A stretch of DNA of 64,000 nucleotides from Taxillus chinensis (taxonomy: Eukaryota > Streptophyta > Magnoliopsida > Santalales > Loranthaceae): NCBI GenBank assembly GCA_023512835.1, contig CM042092.1, forward strand, positions 4,843,293 through 4,907,292, read 5' to 3'. The notes below the pieces were generated by a model that worked only from the letters and a program-made list of their open reading frames with translations, did not search any database and was not told where the DNA came from. The position numbers and the translations under genes were made by a program. Below, one piece after another: positions 11,091 to 22,029 of the stretch (positions are counted from its first letter, which is position 1; each line of letters begins with the position of its first letter).

Positions 11091-11490
11091 CTATATTGAT
11101 GGAATAATATTTAGAAATTATAGAAAGTTGACATAATTAATTTTGAAAGATTAGATCTTTCTATAATTAGTTATATCAATTTTAAATAAAAAATAATTCT
11201 ATAATTGGATAACTGTTATTCATAATTGAATTATTTAAATATTTAAGTGAGAGAAAATTTTAATGGATAATTGTTATCTATTAAATTTTATTCTATATTG
11301 ATAGAATAATTTTTGGAAATAAAAATATTGACATAGTTAATTTTGGAAGATTGGATCTTTCTATAATTATCTATATTAGTCTTAAATGAAAAATAATTTT
11401 ATAATTGGATAATTGTTATCCATAATTAAATTATTTTAATTTTAAGTAAGAGATAATTTTAATGAATAATTGTTATCTATTAAAATTATT
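11091..11490 (+). repeat. 202-bp tandem duplication in the copia leader
   Basis: The segment beginning CTATATTGATGGAATAAT at 11091 is repeated from 11293 (CTATATTGATAGAATAAT) with numerous substitutions. Both units share GATCTTTCTATAATTA and TAATTGTTATCTATTAAA. The duplication lies in the untranslated leader before gag; divergence between units suggests it predates this insertion. Confidence 0.8.
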
Positions 11491-11703
11491 CAAAGTCGCT
11501 TGCAAGATGAAGATAAAAGAGCTGCAAGAGTGTCTTGTTTTTTGCTTTATTTTTCTTCATAGGATGGATCCCTTGGTATTACGGCCGTAGTTTATTTAAT
11601 GTTTGTTTTATAAATTGCACATCACATGATCACATTACATATATAATTAGGGAGTGCCGTCTACATATTATTTTTCATGCATCATATTTTATTTAAGAGT
11701 TAC

Positions 11704-11704
<1 letters not shown>

Positions 11705-11752
<48 letters not shown>
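11705..11752. repeat. (TA)n microsatellite
   Basis: An uninterrupted TA dinucleotide run in the copia leader region. Confidence 0.95.
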
Positions 11753-11757
<5 letters not shown>

Positions 11758-12321
11758 CCCAATTTGTAAAATATTGAGTGTGAGAGGGTTTTATTGGGAA
11801 TAAGACCCATGGTCTCCATTATTAAATAACTAAGGTATATGTCTTAATGTATCTCCGAAGAGATTTTATGGACTAGGCTCAAGTTATTTTCCTAAAAGGA
11901 TAGTTTACTTATTATTTAAACCAAATTGATTGACACCTCGCCAAAGCTAGGCAATTCAAAAGGTTTAGGTAATAAGACACGAAATAATGGTTATACACTC
12001 AACACGATCTCTTGCATTAATCTTCCAAAGAGGCATCTGCAAGGGATGTGGACCAAATATAAACGAAAATTGAATTGGTTGAATATGCGATATTTAGGAA
12101 AGCCAAATCAATTGGGAGGGTCCCGACAAAGTAAAGAAAAGTTTATTCTCCCAAAGGAGGTTTATTGATTCTGGATATTTTGTTATTCGTAGTAAGAGTA
12201 TTGATTTAGGGTTTTATTAATACTTGTGCATTCATGCATTCATTAATGTATATGCATTTTACTAAATTTAGTTATGATGTATGCCATTCTAAAACATTTT
12301 ATATTTTATATTTTCAGTAAA

Positions 12322-13076
12322 ATGTCTTTTAACCCACTAGCCGTTTTATTGAGCCAAAATAAATTGACCGGTGAAAATTTCAATGATTGAAGCGTAATCG
12401 AATATTGTGTTACTCGCTGAAAAGCACAAGTTTGTCTATCGAGCCTTGTCCACCTAAACCTCCGGCTAATGCTTGAAAACCGCAAAGGATGCTTATGATA
12501 AGTGGATCATGCGTCCGATGATATGACTCGTTGTTACATGTTGGCATCCATGTCCAATGTGTTGCAACAACAACATCAAGGGATGCGAACTGCCAAGGAT
12601 ATCATGGATTCTTTACAGGCTATGTTTGGGGAGATCTCAATTCGTGCGCGATTTGAGGCCGTGAGAGCTATTATGAATAGTCGCATGAAAGTGGGAACTC
12701 CTATTAGGGATCATCTCTTAGAGATCATGGCTCATTTTAATGAGGCTGAGATCCATGGAGCTAGTATAGATCACAGGACTCAAGTTGGTATGATACTAGA
12801 GACTCTCCCTGATAGCTTCATTTCTTTTAAGACTAATTATGTCTTGAATAAAATGGATCTAAACCTCACCACTCTTATGACTGAATGACAAACCTATGAG
12901 GGAATGATTAAGTCTAAGAAAGGTGAGGTGAACATGGTTGTTGCTGGTTCTTCTCTTAAGAAGAAGAAGAAGCTAAGTGACAAGAAAAAGGCATCTTTAA
13001 AAGCCAAGAGGAAGGTGAACAAGAAAAAGAAGACTCCTAAAGCTGGAAAGTGTTTCCATTGCGGCAAAGAAGAACC
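12322..13076 (+). pseudogene. copia gag (UBN2-type capsid), disrupted
   Basis: The frame opens at an ATG giving MSFNPLAVLLSQNKLTGENF, the characteristic N-terminus of copia gag. A stop (TGA) interrupts it at the place where the family has a conserved tryptophan. The capsid core is open at 12502-12888, with CYMLASMSNVLQQQHQ, RARFEAVRAIMNSRM and HRTQVGMILETLPDSF, and ends at another stop (TGA) after LTTLMTE. A lysine-rich linker at 12960-13040 leads to a CFHCGK zinc-knuckle start, which then shifts frame, so the knuckle is broken (the remainder, TWKRNRKEYL, is in another frame). Capsid packages element RNA in cytoplasmic particles; this copy cannot make a complete one. Confidence 0.85.
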
Positions 13077-13520
13077 TGGAAGAGGAACCGTAAAGAGTAC
13101 CTCCAAACAGTGAAGCCAAAGGAAGGTATTGTACTTGTCCTTGAAACTGGTTTAGTGGAAAAATCAAATAATCTTTGGATTATAGATTCGGTGCCACTAA
13201 TAATGTTTGTACTTCTTTCAGGGACTTCAGGTCCAAAGGCAACTTAAGGAAGGGGAATTCATTTTTAGAGTTGGCACTGGGATTCAGTTTCAGCAATGGC
13301 AAGTGGGAGTGCTAAAGTTATATTTTAGAAATAAATTTATTTTGTTAAAGGATTGTTTTTATGTACTGAGTTGAACAGAATTTGATTTCGGTTTCTTCTT
13401 TGGTTGAACATGGTTATTCTATTCGTTTTGCTGAAAATGTTTCAGTTTATAAGAATAATATTTTGATATGTTCTGGTATAAAGGAAAACAATCTTTACAA
13501 AATTAATCCTAAAGATTCAT
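13077..13520 (+). pseudogene. copia zinc-knuckle tail and aspartic protease remnant
   Basis: The frame entered at 13050 gives NLWIIDS, the start of the copia protease active-site motif (W-x-x-DSG). It loses frame within the codon after DS, since the following sequence reads the expected family pattern only in another frame. The rest of the region up to 13520 is interrupted by stops. Protease would cleave Gag-Pol; this copy has no usable active site as written. Confidence 0.65.
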
Positions 13521-13523
13521 ACA

Positions 13524-14347
13524 TTGTTGAACACGGAAATAATTGATGATGAACCCATTCCAAAACGAGTTAAGTTAGATACAAATGAAACATATCTATG
13601 GCACGTGATACTTGGACATATTAACCAAACTAGGATTCAAAGGTTAGTAAAGGATGGACTTCTGAATGGTTTAGAGGTTACTCCTTTACCCACATGTGAA
13701 TCATGTTTGGAGGGTAAAATGACCAAGAGGTCTTTTCCTCCGAACGGACATCGTGTTAATGATCTCCTAGAGCTAGTACATACAGATGTTTGTGGACCAT
13801 TTAATGTACAAGCAAGAGGAGGTTATGAGTATTTCGTCACTTTTATTGACGATTTCTCTAGATATGGATATGTTTACCTAATACACCGTAAGTCAGAGAC
13901 TTTTGAAAAGTTCAAAGAATTTCGGACGGAGAAAAAAAGCAATTAGGTAAATCTATCAAGATGCTTCGATCAGATCGAGGTGGAGAGTACCTGGATAATG
14001 AGTTTAGGTCATATCTAACTGATAATGGGATATTGTCTCAACTCTCTGCACCTGGCACACCACAACAAAATGGTGTTGCAGAGAAGAGGAATAGGACAAT
14101 GCTTGACATGATGAGATCAATGTTAAGTAGTTCATCATTGCCCAAATCGTTTTGGGGGTATGCACTACAAACGTCTGTTTATTTGATAAACAGGGTACCT
14201 TCTAAATCCATACCTAAGACACTATTCGAATTATGGACAGGTCGTAAACCAAGTTTAAGGCATATCCGAATTTGGGGGTGTAGGGCTCATGTCAAAAGGG
14301 CTAAGGTGGATAAGTTGGATGCACGACCGAGTTGTGCATTTTTGTAG
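13524..14347 (+). pseudogene. copia GAG-pre-integrase and integrase, one internal frameshift
   Basis: The first part (13524-13946) has the pre-integrase zinc-binding pattern LWHVILGH...CESCLEGK, then the integrase core start LVHTDVCGPF and VTFIDDFSRYGY with two catalytic aspartates. A frameshift in an A-run near 13930 separates it from 13961-14347. That part continues [15 protein letters not shown], then [16 protein letters not shown] with the catalytic glutamate, and the conserved tail [20 protein letters not shown]. So all three D,D,E residues are present but in two frames. Integrase would join element cDNA into nuclear DNA and leave the 5-bp duplication seen here. Confidence 0.9.
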
Positions 14348-14368
14348 GATATCCAAAAGAAACGAAAG

Positions 14369-14750
14369 GTGGTTTATTTTATAGTCAGGAAAGATAATAA
14401 AGTATTTGTATCGACAAATGCTAAATATCTTGAAGATGACCATATTAAAAATCACAAATCAGATCATCGAATTGAGTTGGATGAGATACCGGTTGATGAG
14501 ATCAGTGGCCCAACTCGAGATCAACATGATGAGATCATTATTGATCAACCAATCATAAGAAATGAGACCATAACATTGGAACAACATCCAGTTATTTTGC
14601 GTCAGTAGTGGGAGGGTTGTTAGACAACCGGACCGTTACATGGGAGTTGGAGATGCTCGTTAGCTATCTCGATGATCATAAAGATGATCCCTTGACCCCC
14701 GAGTGATGCACTGAATGATGTAGATTCCAAAGCATGGCAACAAGCAATGG
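14369..14750 (+). pseudogene. copia linker between integrase and reverse transcriptase
   Basis: An acidic spacer (IELDEIPVDEISGPT, DEIIIDQPIIRNET) follows the post-integrase FVSTNAKYLEDDHI motif. This is typical of copia polyproteins between integrase and polymerase and is not conserved in detail. Stops and shifts occur near 14608. Confidence 0.7.
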
Positions 14751-15552
14751 ATGCTTGAAATGAATTCAATGTATTCAAACCAAGTTTGGGAACTTGTAGA
14801 TTTGCCCAAAGGGGTGAAACCAATTGGATGCAAATGGATTTATAAAAGGAAAAGAGGCGCGGATGGAAAAGTAGAGACTTTTAAAGCTAGGCTAGTAGCC
14901 AAGGGCTACACCAGAAAAAAGAAGGTATCGATTATGAGGAAACCTTCTCTCCGGTTGCCATGCTCAAATCCATTCGCATCCTCCTGTCTATAGTTGCACA
15001 TCTCGATTATGAGATTTGGCAAATGGACGTGAAAACGGCATTCTTGAATGGTCGTTTGGAGGAGAGTATCTATATGATACAGCTGAAGGATTCATTGCTA
15101 AAGGGCAACAACATAAAGTATGCAAGTTGCAGAGATCCATTTATGGACTCAAACAAGCCTCTAGGTCTTGGAACATTAGATTTGATGAGGTGGTCAAATC
15201 ATTTGATTTCAAGCGAGCATAGACGAGCCATGCGTCTCACAGCAAGATAAAGGATGGAAATGTGGTCTTTCTTATTCTTTATGTTGATGATATTCTTATC
15301 ATTGGGAATGATATAGTATCATTGGAATCGGTCAAACGGTGGTTGACTAAACAATTCCAGATGAAAGACTTGGGAGAAGCAAGCTATGTTCTTGGAATCC
15401 GTATTTACCGTGATAGGAAGAACAAGATGTTAGCATTATCCCAAGCCTCGTACATAGATAAAATACTTGAGAAGTATTGTATGCAAAATTCCAAAAAAGG
15501 TCAACAACCCATGAGAAATGGAATTACGTTGTCTAAGGAAATGTCTCCCTAA
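14751..15552 (+). pseudogene. copia reverse transcriptase, several frameshifts
   Basis: The RVT_2 domain begins VWELVDLPKGVKPIGCKW and FKARLVAKGYT, shifts frame near 14920, and resumes with LDYEIWQMDVKTAFLNGRL. It shifts again near 15080 (a neighbouring frame gives QRSIYGLKQASRSW). It then resumes at 15262 with MVFLILYVDDILIIGND, carrying the catalytic YVDD, followed by KDLGEASYVLGIRI. All signature blocks of a Ty1/copia polymerase are present in order but no single frame spans them. The role would be copying element RNA to cDNA, primed by the tRNA at the primer-binding site. Confidence 0.9.
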
Positions 15553-16262
15553 GACACAAGCAGAGATCGATAGCATGCGAAAGATACCCTATGCTTCAAC
15601 AGTTGGTAGTCTAATGTATGCTATGTTATGTACGAGACCGGATATTTGTTATGCGGTGGGAATTGTTAGTAGATATCAATCGAATCCAGGAATCAAACAT
15701 TGGGAATCGTTAAGCATATTCTTAAGTATCTTCGGAGAACTAGGAATTACATGCTCGTGTATTCAGGGTCGGATTTGACGCTTGTGGGATACACCGATTC
15801 GATTTTCAATCGGATCCAGATTCGAGAAATCAACCTCTGGCTCTGTGTTCACTTTGAATGGTGGAGCTATAGTTTGGAGGAGTGTGAAACAATCTTGTGT
15901 TTCGACTCTACTATGGAAGCCGAATATGTGGCGCCTGGAAGTGTCAAAGAGGGCCGTATGGCTCCGTAACTTCTTAAGGGATTTAGAGGTTATCCCTGAC
16001 CTTGAGCAACCCATGACCATTTATTGTGACAATAGTGGTGCGGTTGCAAATAGTAAGGAACCAAGAAGCCATCAAAGGGGGAAAACACATTGAACGGAAG
16101 TTTCACCTCATCAGAGACATTGTGGAGCGCGGTGACGTGTCAGTATGCAAGATAGCATCGGAGGACAACCCTGCTGATCCTTTTACAAAGACTCTTCCTT
16201 CTAGAGTTTTTGATGGACACCTTGAGAGGTTGGGAATTCGGGATATGACACAGTTGCTTTAA
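15518..16262 (+). pseudogene. copia RNase H and C-terminus, frameshifted
   Basis: The connection block SMRKIPYASTVGSLMYAMLC and RPDICYAVGIVSRYQ is followed after a shift by LKYLRRTRNYMLVYSGSD and GYTDS. RNase H blocks STSGSVFTLNGGAIVW, MEAEYVA and IYCDNSGAVAN occur in alternating frames. The last open frame ends with the conserved tail KIASEDNPADPFTKTL, then FDGHLERLGI, 14 bases before the 3' LTR. RNase H would remove the RNA template during cDNA synthesis. Confidence 0.85.
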
Positions 16263-16263
16263 T

Positions 16264-16276
16264 GCAAGTGGGAGAT
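16264..16276 (+). other. copia polypurine tract
   Basis: GCAAGTGGGAGAT directly abuts TGTTGGG of the 3' LTR. AAGTGGGAGATTGTTGG is the standard plus-strand primer and junction pattern of plant copia elements. Confidence 0.9.
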
Positions 16277-18090
16277 TGTTGGGATAGTGCTATATAAAGC
16301 AATGTGTAATCCTAATAATGTAAAGACTATTTCTGATTAATTGAAATATATTTTGTTTAAATATTTATTAGATTGCATTATTCGCTTTCTTATGTGGCTG
16401 AGCATCATAACATCCCATTACTTATCAAAGTCTATTCCTGGGTATGTGTGTAACACATACAATAGATCCACTAATTAGACTAAGTAAAAATTGGTTCACA
16501 ATCGGTGAATGGAGTTTGGGATGCTCGTTTCGATAAGATTGTGGTGCGGACTATTTCCATAGTGGGAGTGATCTAATCTAGGATCATTGTAAAGAGTTTA
16601 CAAATAGTAGTGCCAGGTATGTAATTATACATATTGAACAGGACCATGATAGAATAAGTTCTTCAACTAATATCCGTTGCATTGTATGAAGAATTTTAGA
16701 TTCTATCAGCAGGATGATGATTTATGAATTGATCTTAATCCAGACCGTTTGATTAACTCATGTCTATAATTTATGTCTTTTGACTTATTAATGAGTGAGA
16801 GGCTTAGTGCTTCAAATACCTCGATATCTTGGAGATATAATATTATAGATAGTGGGAGCGTCAAGTCGGTGCATGGAATCCAACGCTTCGTTATACGAAG
16901 AGTAATGATATTCCCATGTTGTTTAATTCGGGATTCTTGGGTGAATCAAGCGCTTGTAATTATATTAGATATAATTTATTATAAATCCTAATTCATGATT
17001 GGATCATGAATAGGTCGCCCATTGAGAATTAATGGTAACACATGGATAAAAATATAATTAGAGAGGTTGAACGGAATCTATTGATACTGTCTCTAATTAT
17101 GAATATCATAGTGGAGGATCATATCACATGGCAATCGGTTATATTGATGGACAAATAATTTATTATGGATTCTTGTAATCATATCCGCTTGATCTTAAAG
17201 TGCAGTTTTAGTCCCTGATCGTGGTTCGGACTAAAACTAATAAATAATGATTTAATTGATTAATGAGATTAATTAATTAAATATTATTTATTGAGCTTCG
17301 ATTAAGTGGGTCCATTTGGTCCCTCTTGCTAGCACCGCTTATTCTTGTATGGAGTCTTGGATCGTTGTGAGTTAATTCTCTGGTTGTGCTTAAGAGCTAA
17401 TTAATTAACGTGTATTAATATATATTTAAGAGTTAAATATATATCACATGGTTATTTATTTAATTAGATTAAATAAATAATAATAAATATTTTATCCATT
17501 TAATGTGATTAAATGAATAAATATATTATTTATTTATTTGATAAATAAATAATATTATATATTTATTTAATTAGTTTGTATGCATAATAATTATATTATT
17601 TAAATAGTTTAAATAATATGTATTATTATTATTTAACTAAAGGGGCGTATGCGTAAAGACATGAGGGTAACCCTAGGTCTATAAATAGATGCATAGCCTC
17701 CTAGGTTAAAGGGTGCGTGTGCAATCATTGATGACCAAAAAGAGAGAGAGAGAGACAGTGACGGCCAACCCTAAGAGAGGTGGTGTTCTGTTCTTTGATC
17801 CAAGGGTGCCACAGCCCAGACTCCATGAGAAGGTGAATAGCAAGAAGGCTATTTGGTGGTTGAATCCAGAGACGCTGAGGACGATCAAAGGTAGATCGTG
17901 AGTTTGTTCTTGGAGGGAAAAGAAGAGGGTTCTAGCTTTACCGTTCTTCAGGTTGGTTTCTTCTTTTCTCTCTTTGCAAAATTAAACGAATTGATTCATG
18001 TTTAGATCCTGCTGTTTGTTTGCTGGAATAAAATTTTTAAAACTCGTTTCCGCTGCGGTTAATCATTAACCCCATTCCAGTATTTCAACA
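16277..18090 (+). repeat. 3' LTR of the copia element
   Basis: It runs from TGTTGGGATAG to TATTTCAACA and aligns end to end with the 5' LTR. Differences are a mix of C/T transitions and many single-base indels, for example TAAAGGCG versus TAAAGGGGCG and TTATTGGAGC versus TTATTGAGC. Confidence 0.95.
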
Positions 18091-18510
18091 CAATAATCTA
18101 GAGAAGGATAACCAAATACCCAAACTCTAGCCCAAGCAATTCAAGTAATTAACTGAAAAAGCCGAAAATAAGTATAAACTTCTAATATGAGAGTTTATAA
18201 TTGTCAATAACCAATAATCTGAATAATCTGAATACATAAATTGTCTTAGACAAGGCCTATATATAGGCAAGCTAGTAACTAGGAATTGGAAACCTATTAT
18301 AATAAGGAAACTAAAGTAAAATACTAAAATAACACTAACACGAATTAAATAAAGAAAAGTAAATAAAAGGAAATACTAATGCAAATTAAATAAATGGAAA
18401 GACTTCTAGACGAAGCAGGAGACTTGTTCATCAAAGCAAGACACGTCGCGGGCTTTATCTTCAATATTGCTTCCCGTGAATAGTACATGCATATCAAATC
18501 TCAACATACT

Positions 18511-18827
18511 CTTCTAATGTGGATGAAATGCTTGAGAAAGGAAGCAATTCTGGGTTAGCGATTTAGGTACTAGAGATCTTAGCAATGAAAGCAATTCAGA
18601 GGATGAGGATAGAGGAGCAATCGAGCAAGCGTGTTAGGGAAATAAGTTTTTTTTTCCAGGAAGACAAAGCGGAAGAATGGTATTAGGAAGGCAAATTTTG
18701 TCCGTAAAAATATTAAATTATGCCTATTTGAATTTTTACATTGTTCATTCTTTATTTGTTAATAAAATAACATCAATTTCACTTTTAACTATTTAGTAAA
18801 TAAATTGACCCCATTTTAGAAATTAGG
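18511..18827. other. unassigned segment right of the nested stack
   Basis: A short coding-like stretch (18511-18640, frames giving NESNSEDEDRGAIEQA or similar acidic residues) is followed by AT-rich DNA. It is the continuation of whatever the non-autonomous LTR element inserted into; no family was recognised. Confidence 0.3.
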
Positions 18828-19685
18828 AATGTTTGGTGTATATTTTTGGTTTTCTATTTTTAAAATTTATTTTTAAAAATCATATTTCAACACTTTTTTT
18901 TTTTTTTTTTGCAAAATTAAAAACACTTTTTTGTTTGGTGTGTGTTTTTTGTAAAAAGTGTATTTCATTTTACCCTTTCAAATGTGGGGAAGTGGGTCGC
19001 ACAGTGGGGAAGCAGGTCACGCCAGTAGGGGGCAGGTTTGTGGGGAGAGATCAAGCAGTGGCAGCGGGCAGGTCGCACGGTGGGATTTGGGGGGGAGTTG
19101 CCTCATCGAAAAACACCTAAAAACAGAAAATAAGAGTTGAAAAACAACTTAAATTATAAATATGTTTTTTTCTGCATTTAAAAACAACTTGTTTTAAAAA
19201 AAATAGATACCAAACAACTCGAGAAGAATGTTTTTCGTATTTGAATACAGAAAATGTTTTTCGTATTTTAAAAACACGCTCGTAGAGCGTGTTTGATGAG
19301 TGTTTTTAAAAGTTATTTTCTGTATTTAAATACAAAAAGCAGTTTTATTTTCTTGTTTGGTTATCACGTTTGTTTTGGGTTTTTAAAAACAAAATATTTT
19401 TAGAAACATAAAAATGAAAACATCTTCATGACAACCCCATACCCCGACGCTGCCAATTTGCTAGACGATGACTGCTGCAACCTCCCCCTGCCATGCTCCA
19501 AGGCCATGGCAATGGCTTGCTATGACCCTCTCCCGACGCATCAACCTAGGAAAAGAAATGAGTCTCGGCAAAAACAATACCCAAAATATTCAGTTTTTAA
19601 TTCTACTAAAAACATTTTTTGAATACAAAATATGAATACAGTTTTTGAAAACAGAATACCAAAAATAACACCAAACTTACCCTAA
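18828..19685. repeat. MITE-like inverted-repeat cluster with central palindrome
   Basis: Copies of a terminus with the theme GTTTGGTGTTATTTTTGG occur at the left edge (AATGTTTGGTGTATATTTTTGG) and, inverted, at the right edge (CCAAAAATAACACCAAACTTA). Related inner copies are at about 19200 (CCAAACAACTCGAG, inverted) and 19295 (GTGTTTGATGAGTG). CACGCTC-GTA-GAGCGTG at about 19275 is a palindrome at the join. This suggests two related MITEs lying back to back. GC-rich inserts lie at 18980-19110 and 19430-19560. No transposase and no certain target duplication were seen. Confidence 0.5.
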
Positions 19686-19884
19686 ACTCTTCCGTACTGT
19701 CTTCAAAGTTTTCCAAATAAATAAATAAGATTGCGCCTCCTATAACTAACTATAGGTGATTATCATCTTCTTTGTAAAATTTAAAGTTAATTCATAATTT
19801 AACGGTAAATGATGTCTTATAGTTCATTGGGACAAGTTGTAACTAAGAGAACAAGGGATGGGGTCACAATCTGCATTTCATTAA

Positions 19885-20530
19885 GAGCAACTCCAATCCA
19901 CTCTGTATTATACAGATATAGACAGTAAAATTTAAAATTTTTATTTCAACAGACTCTTCACATCTGAAAATTGTTATATTAACTCTTCACAAATGAAGCG
20001 TTATTATTTATTATCTACATTTTATTTTATTATTTTTTCTCTCTTCTATTCCCATCTCCCGTTCTACGCTGCCTCCCATCACTTCACCCCCGCCGCCCGT
20101 CCAAGCCCTTCCATCCCCGCTGCCCGTCCAAGCCCCTCCATCCCCGCCGCCCGTCCCAGCTGCCCCGTCCAAGCACCCTGTCCCCGCGCCGCCCCGTCCA
20201 AGCCCTCCATCCCCGCCGCCTGTCTAGGCACCCTGCACGTCCCAGCCACCTCGTCCTCGACCTGGGCTGATGAAGGCAGCGTAGGGGCCGTCCTCGACCT
20301 TGGCTGATGAAGGCGACGCAGGGGCCGATCCGGCACAGTTGTTTTCTGCCAGAGCTAGCAAAGTCATGCAGGGCTGCCAGCTTCATTATTTAAATATTTA
20401 AAAATAATACTTTAATAAAAATAAAAGTAAGTTGAATAATAGTGTTGGAGTTTTATGTGTAAAATAATTATCTACATTTGAAAATTTCTCTATATGTAAA
20501 AAAATATACAGAATAGTATTGGAGTTGCTC
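19885..20530. mobile_element. PIF/Harbinger-like non-autonomous element with GC-rich cargo
   Basis: It starts GAGCAACTCCAAT and ends ATAGTATTGGAGTTGCTC, so at least the outer 13 bases are inverted repeats. TAA flanks both sides (19882-19884 and 20531-20533). Sub-terminal AT-rich arms (CTCTTCACATCTGAAAATTG, CTACATTTGAAAATTTC) resemble those of the elements at 53868 and 54781, so they form one family here. The centre (about 20080-20350) is GC-rich and contains short degenerate repeats coding for PSPSIPAAR-like peptides; it looks like captured or simple-sequence cargo and not a gene. Confidence 0.75.
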
Positions 20531-20533
20531 TAA

Positions 20534-21380
20534 GTACATAATTGGTTATATATTTAATTATTTAAAAATTGAGTATTCTTTATATTTAAACTATACTTAG
20601 TAGCGCATTTATGATTTAACACCTAGGGATGTAATTTAAGATATTTTAAAATAAATTTGATTAAGTGAGTTGTTGAGCAAAAGTATCATCAGTTGAAATT
20701 AGCTAAATTAACTTTAATTTATTTTATATTTAAAAATTAATCAAATTAAGCCCAAAAATCAAAATCTAATATTTATATATTGAAAAAGTGAATGTCTTGT
20801 TTCAAACACATTAAGCATGAATATGGATAGACCTTTATTTTTTAAATTTGAAAATATTTAAAGTTCAATCCATTTGTCTTGCATGGAAAAACTTGTTTTA
20901 TATATTAATCTTATACAGTGTCCTTTCATGTGCAAGACACGCTAGGGAAATTATGTACATAGTTGGAAAAATATGTGGGTGAATTTAAGAAGAAGAGTTC
21001 AATCCTCTACATCAGTTGTAGAGGATCCTAATTCTAAGAAGAAAGGACTAAGGATAATGCATAATTTTTTAAAACAAAATTTGTGCAGGTTAAGCTACTT
21101 TTGACTACTATTTTAGGACATTTAAAAGGGCATACTAAGCTTAGTACTTTTAATAGAGATTACAAAATATATTATTAACATCAATTAATGAATTTATACC
21201 TCTATGCTTAAAATAAACATTTTTATAATTATTTTATAAATTACTTTTACATTTATATTATTTGTTGATTCAAAACTTTTTTATTGTAGCTAAATTAGTT
21301 TCTACATGCATTGACTTGAGTTATCCTAAATAAATTGTTTATTGTTAAAATGAAATAATTCATATTTAGAATGTTATAGG
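20534..21380. other. AT-rich intergenic DNA with one perfect hairpin
   Basis: No gene was recognised. At 21002-21026, ATCCTCTACA and its exact reverse complement TGTAGAGGAT flank a 5-base loop. Confidence 0.6.
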
Positions 21381-22029
21381 TAGGGGTGCTATCCGCCTTA
21401 GCGGGAGTGGAGTCTACCTATTACCATACTTCGCCCCCCGTCTAGACGGGTAGTATAATTTTGAAACCATACCCCACCCCATGTGTAGGTGGGGCGGGAT
21501 ACCCCATCCTATGATGGGGTTGGCAGGGGGAGGCTTCATCTGTCCGCTCCTCTCTACCGACCTTTATTGATAGAGGTGATTTGGGTCTATGAAACGATTG
21601 ATAGGGGTGATTCGGGTCCCATCAAGGGTGGAATCAACCTATTACCGCCTCTGCTTAGGCGGTCGATCAAATTTTAAAATTATACCTTATTCCATATGTA
21701 AGCGGGGCGGGATATTCTATTCTTTAATGTGTCTGCGAATGAGGTCTCACTTGCCCGCATCTTGCTATCATTTTCTATTGGATTTGTCCATATGAATAAT
21801 TTCAACTTAAATTAAATTTCTACATCATTTTTAATTAAAAAATTATCAAAAATGAATTAATTTTATAATAATAAATACCATTTAAAAATATCAAAAATCA
21901 TAAACAATAATTAAATAATAATATTTGAAATATTATAAAATCATAAATAAAAATTATTAAAATTAGGCGGGCCACGGGAGCAGGGCGGGATACCCTGTTA
22001 CTTATTATCGCTCTCCGTCTCCGCTAATA

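Larger units (their letters stand above)
8771..18090 (+). mobile_element. Ty1/copia LTR retrotransposon, near full length, coding region frameshifted
   Basis: A 9.3-kb element with two LTRs of about 1.8 kb that start TGTTGGG and end TTTCAACA, a perfect 5-bp target duplication, an initiator-tRNA-Met-type primer site, and a polypurine tract. The pol order is integrase, then reverse transcriptase, then RNase H, which defines Ty1/copia as opposed to Ty3/gypsy. Gag contains a UBN2-type capsid region. The coding region carries many frameshifts and stops, so as written it cannot make its own proteins. The LTRs are very similar (a few dozen differences by eye), indicating a fairly recent insertion. 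The 1.8-kb LTRs are compatible with an Angela/Tork-like lineage, but that is a guess. Confidence 0.95.
7395..18506 (-). mobile_element. non-autonomous LTR retrotransposon (minus strand), interrupted by a copia element
   Basis: Two direct repeats of about 435-440 bp bound the element: 7395-7828, and 8740-8770 continued at 18096-18506. Each begins TGTTGA and ends CTCAACA on the plus strand. On the minus strand the 5' LTR is the right one. It is followed by a primer-binding-like ATTTGGTGCTTTCATGAG, a short gag-like reading region, and a polypurine tract (GAAGGACGAGGGAT) directly before the left LTR. Once the copia insertion is removed, the internal domain is only about 0.9 kb with no protease, integrase or reverse transcriptase, so the element must have been mobilised in trans. 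Flanking TACT on both sides supports an intact insertion. A gypsy-type origin is suggested by the CTTGAGGACAAGGG segment before the polypurine tract. Confidence 0.75.

Noticed and set aside
12894..13106. Minus-strand hydrophobic frame opposite copia gag
   Set aside because: It is the antisense of the lysine-rich gag linker (AAG read as CTT), which always gives leucine/phenylalanine runs.
19993..20386. Proline/alanine/serine-rich frames with PSPSIPAAR repeats
   Set aside because: They lie in the GC-rich cargo of a MITE, are open on both strands, and have no start context or domain.
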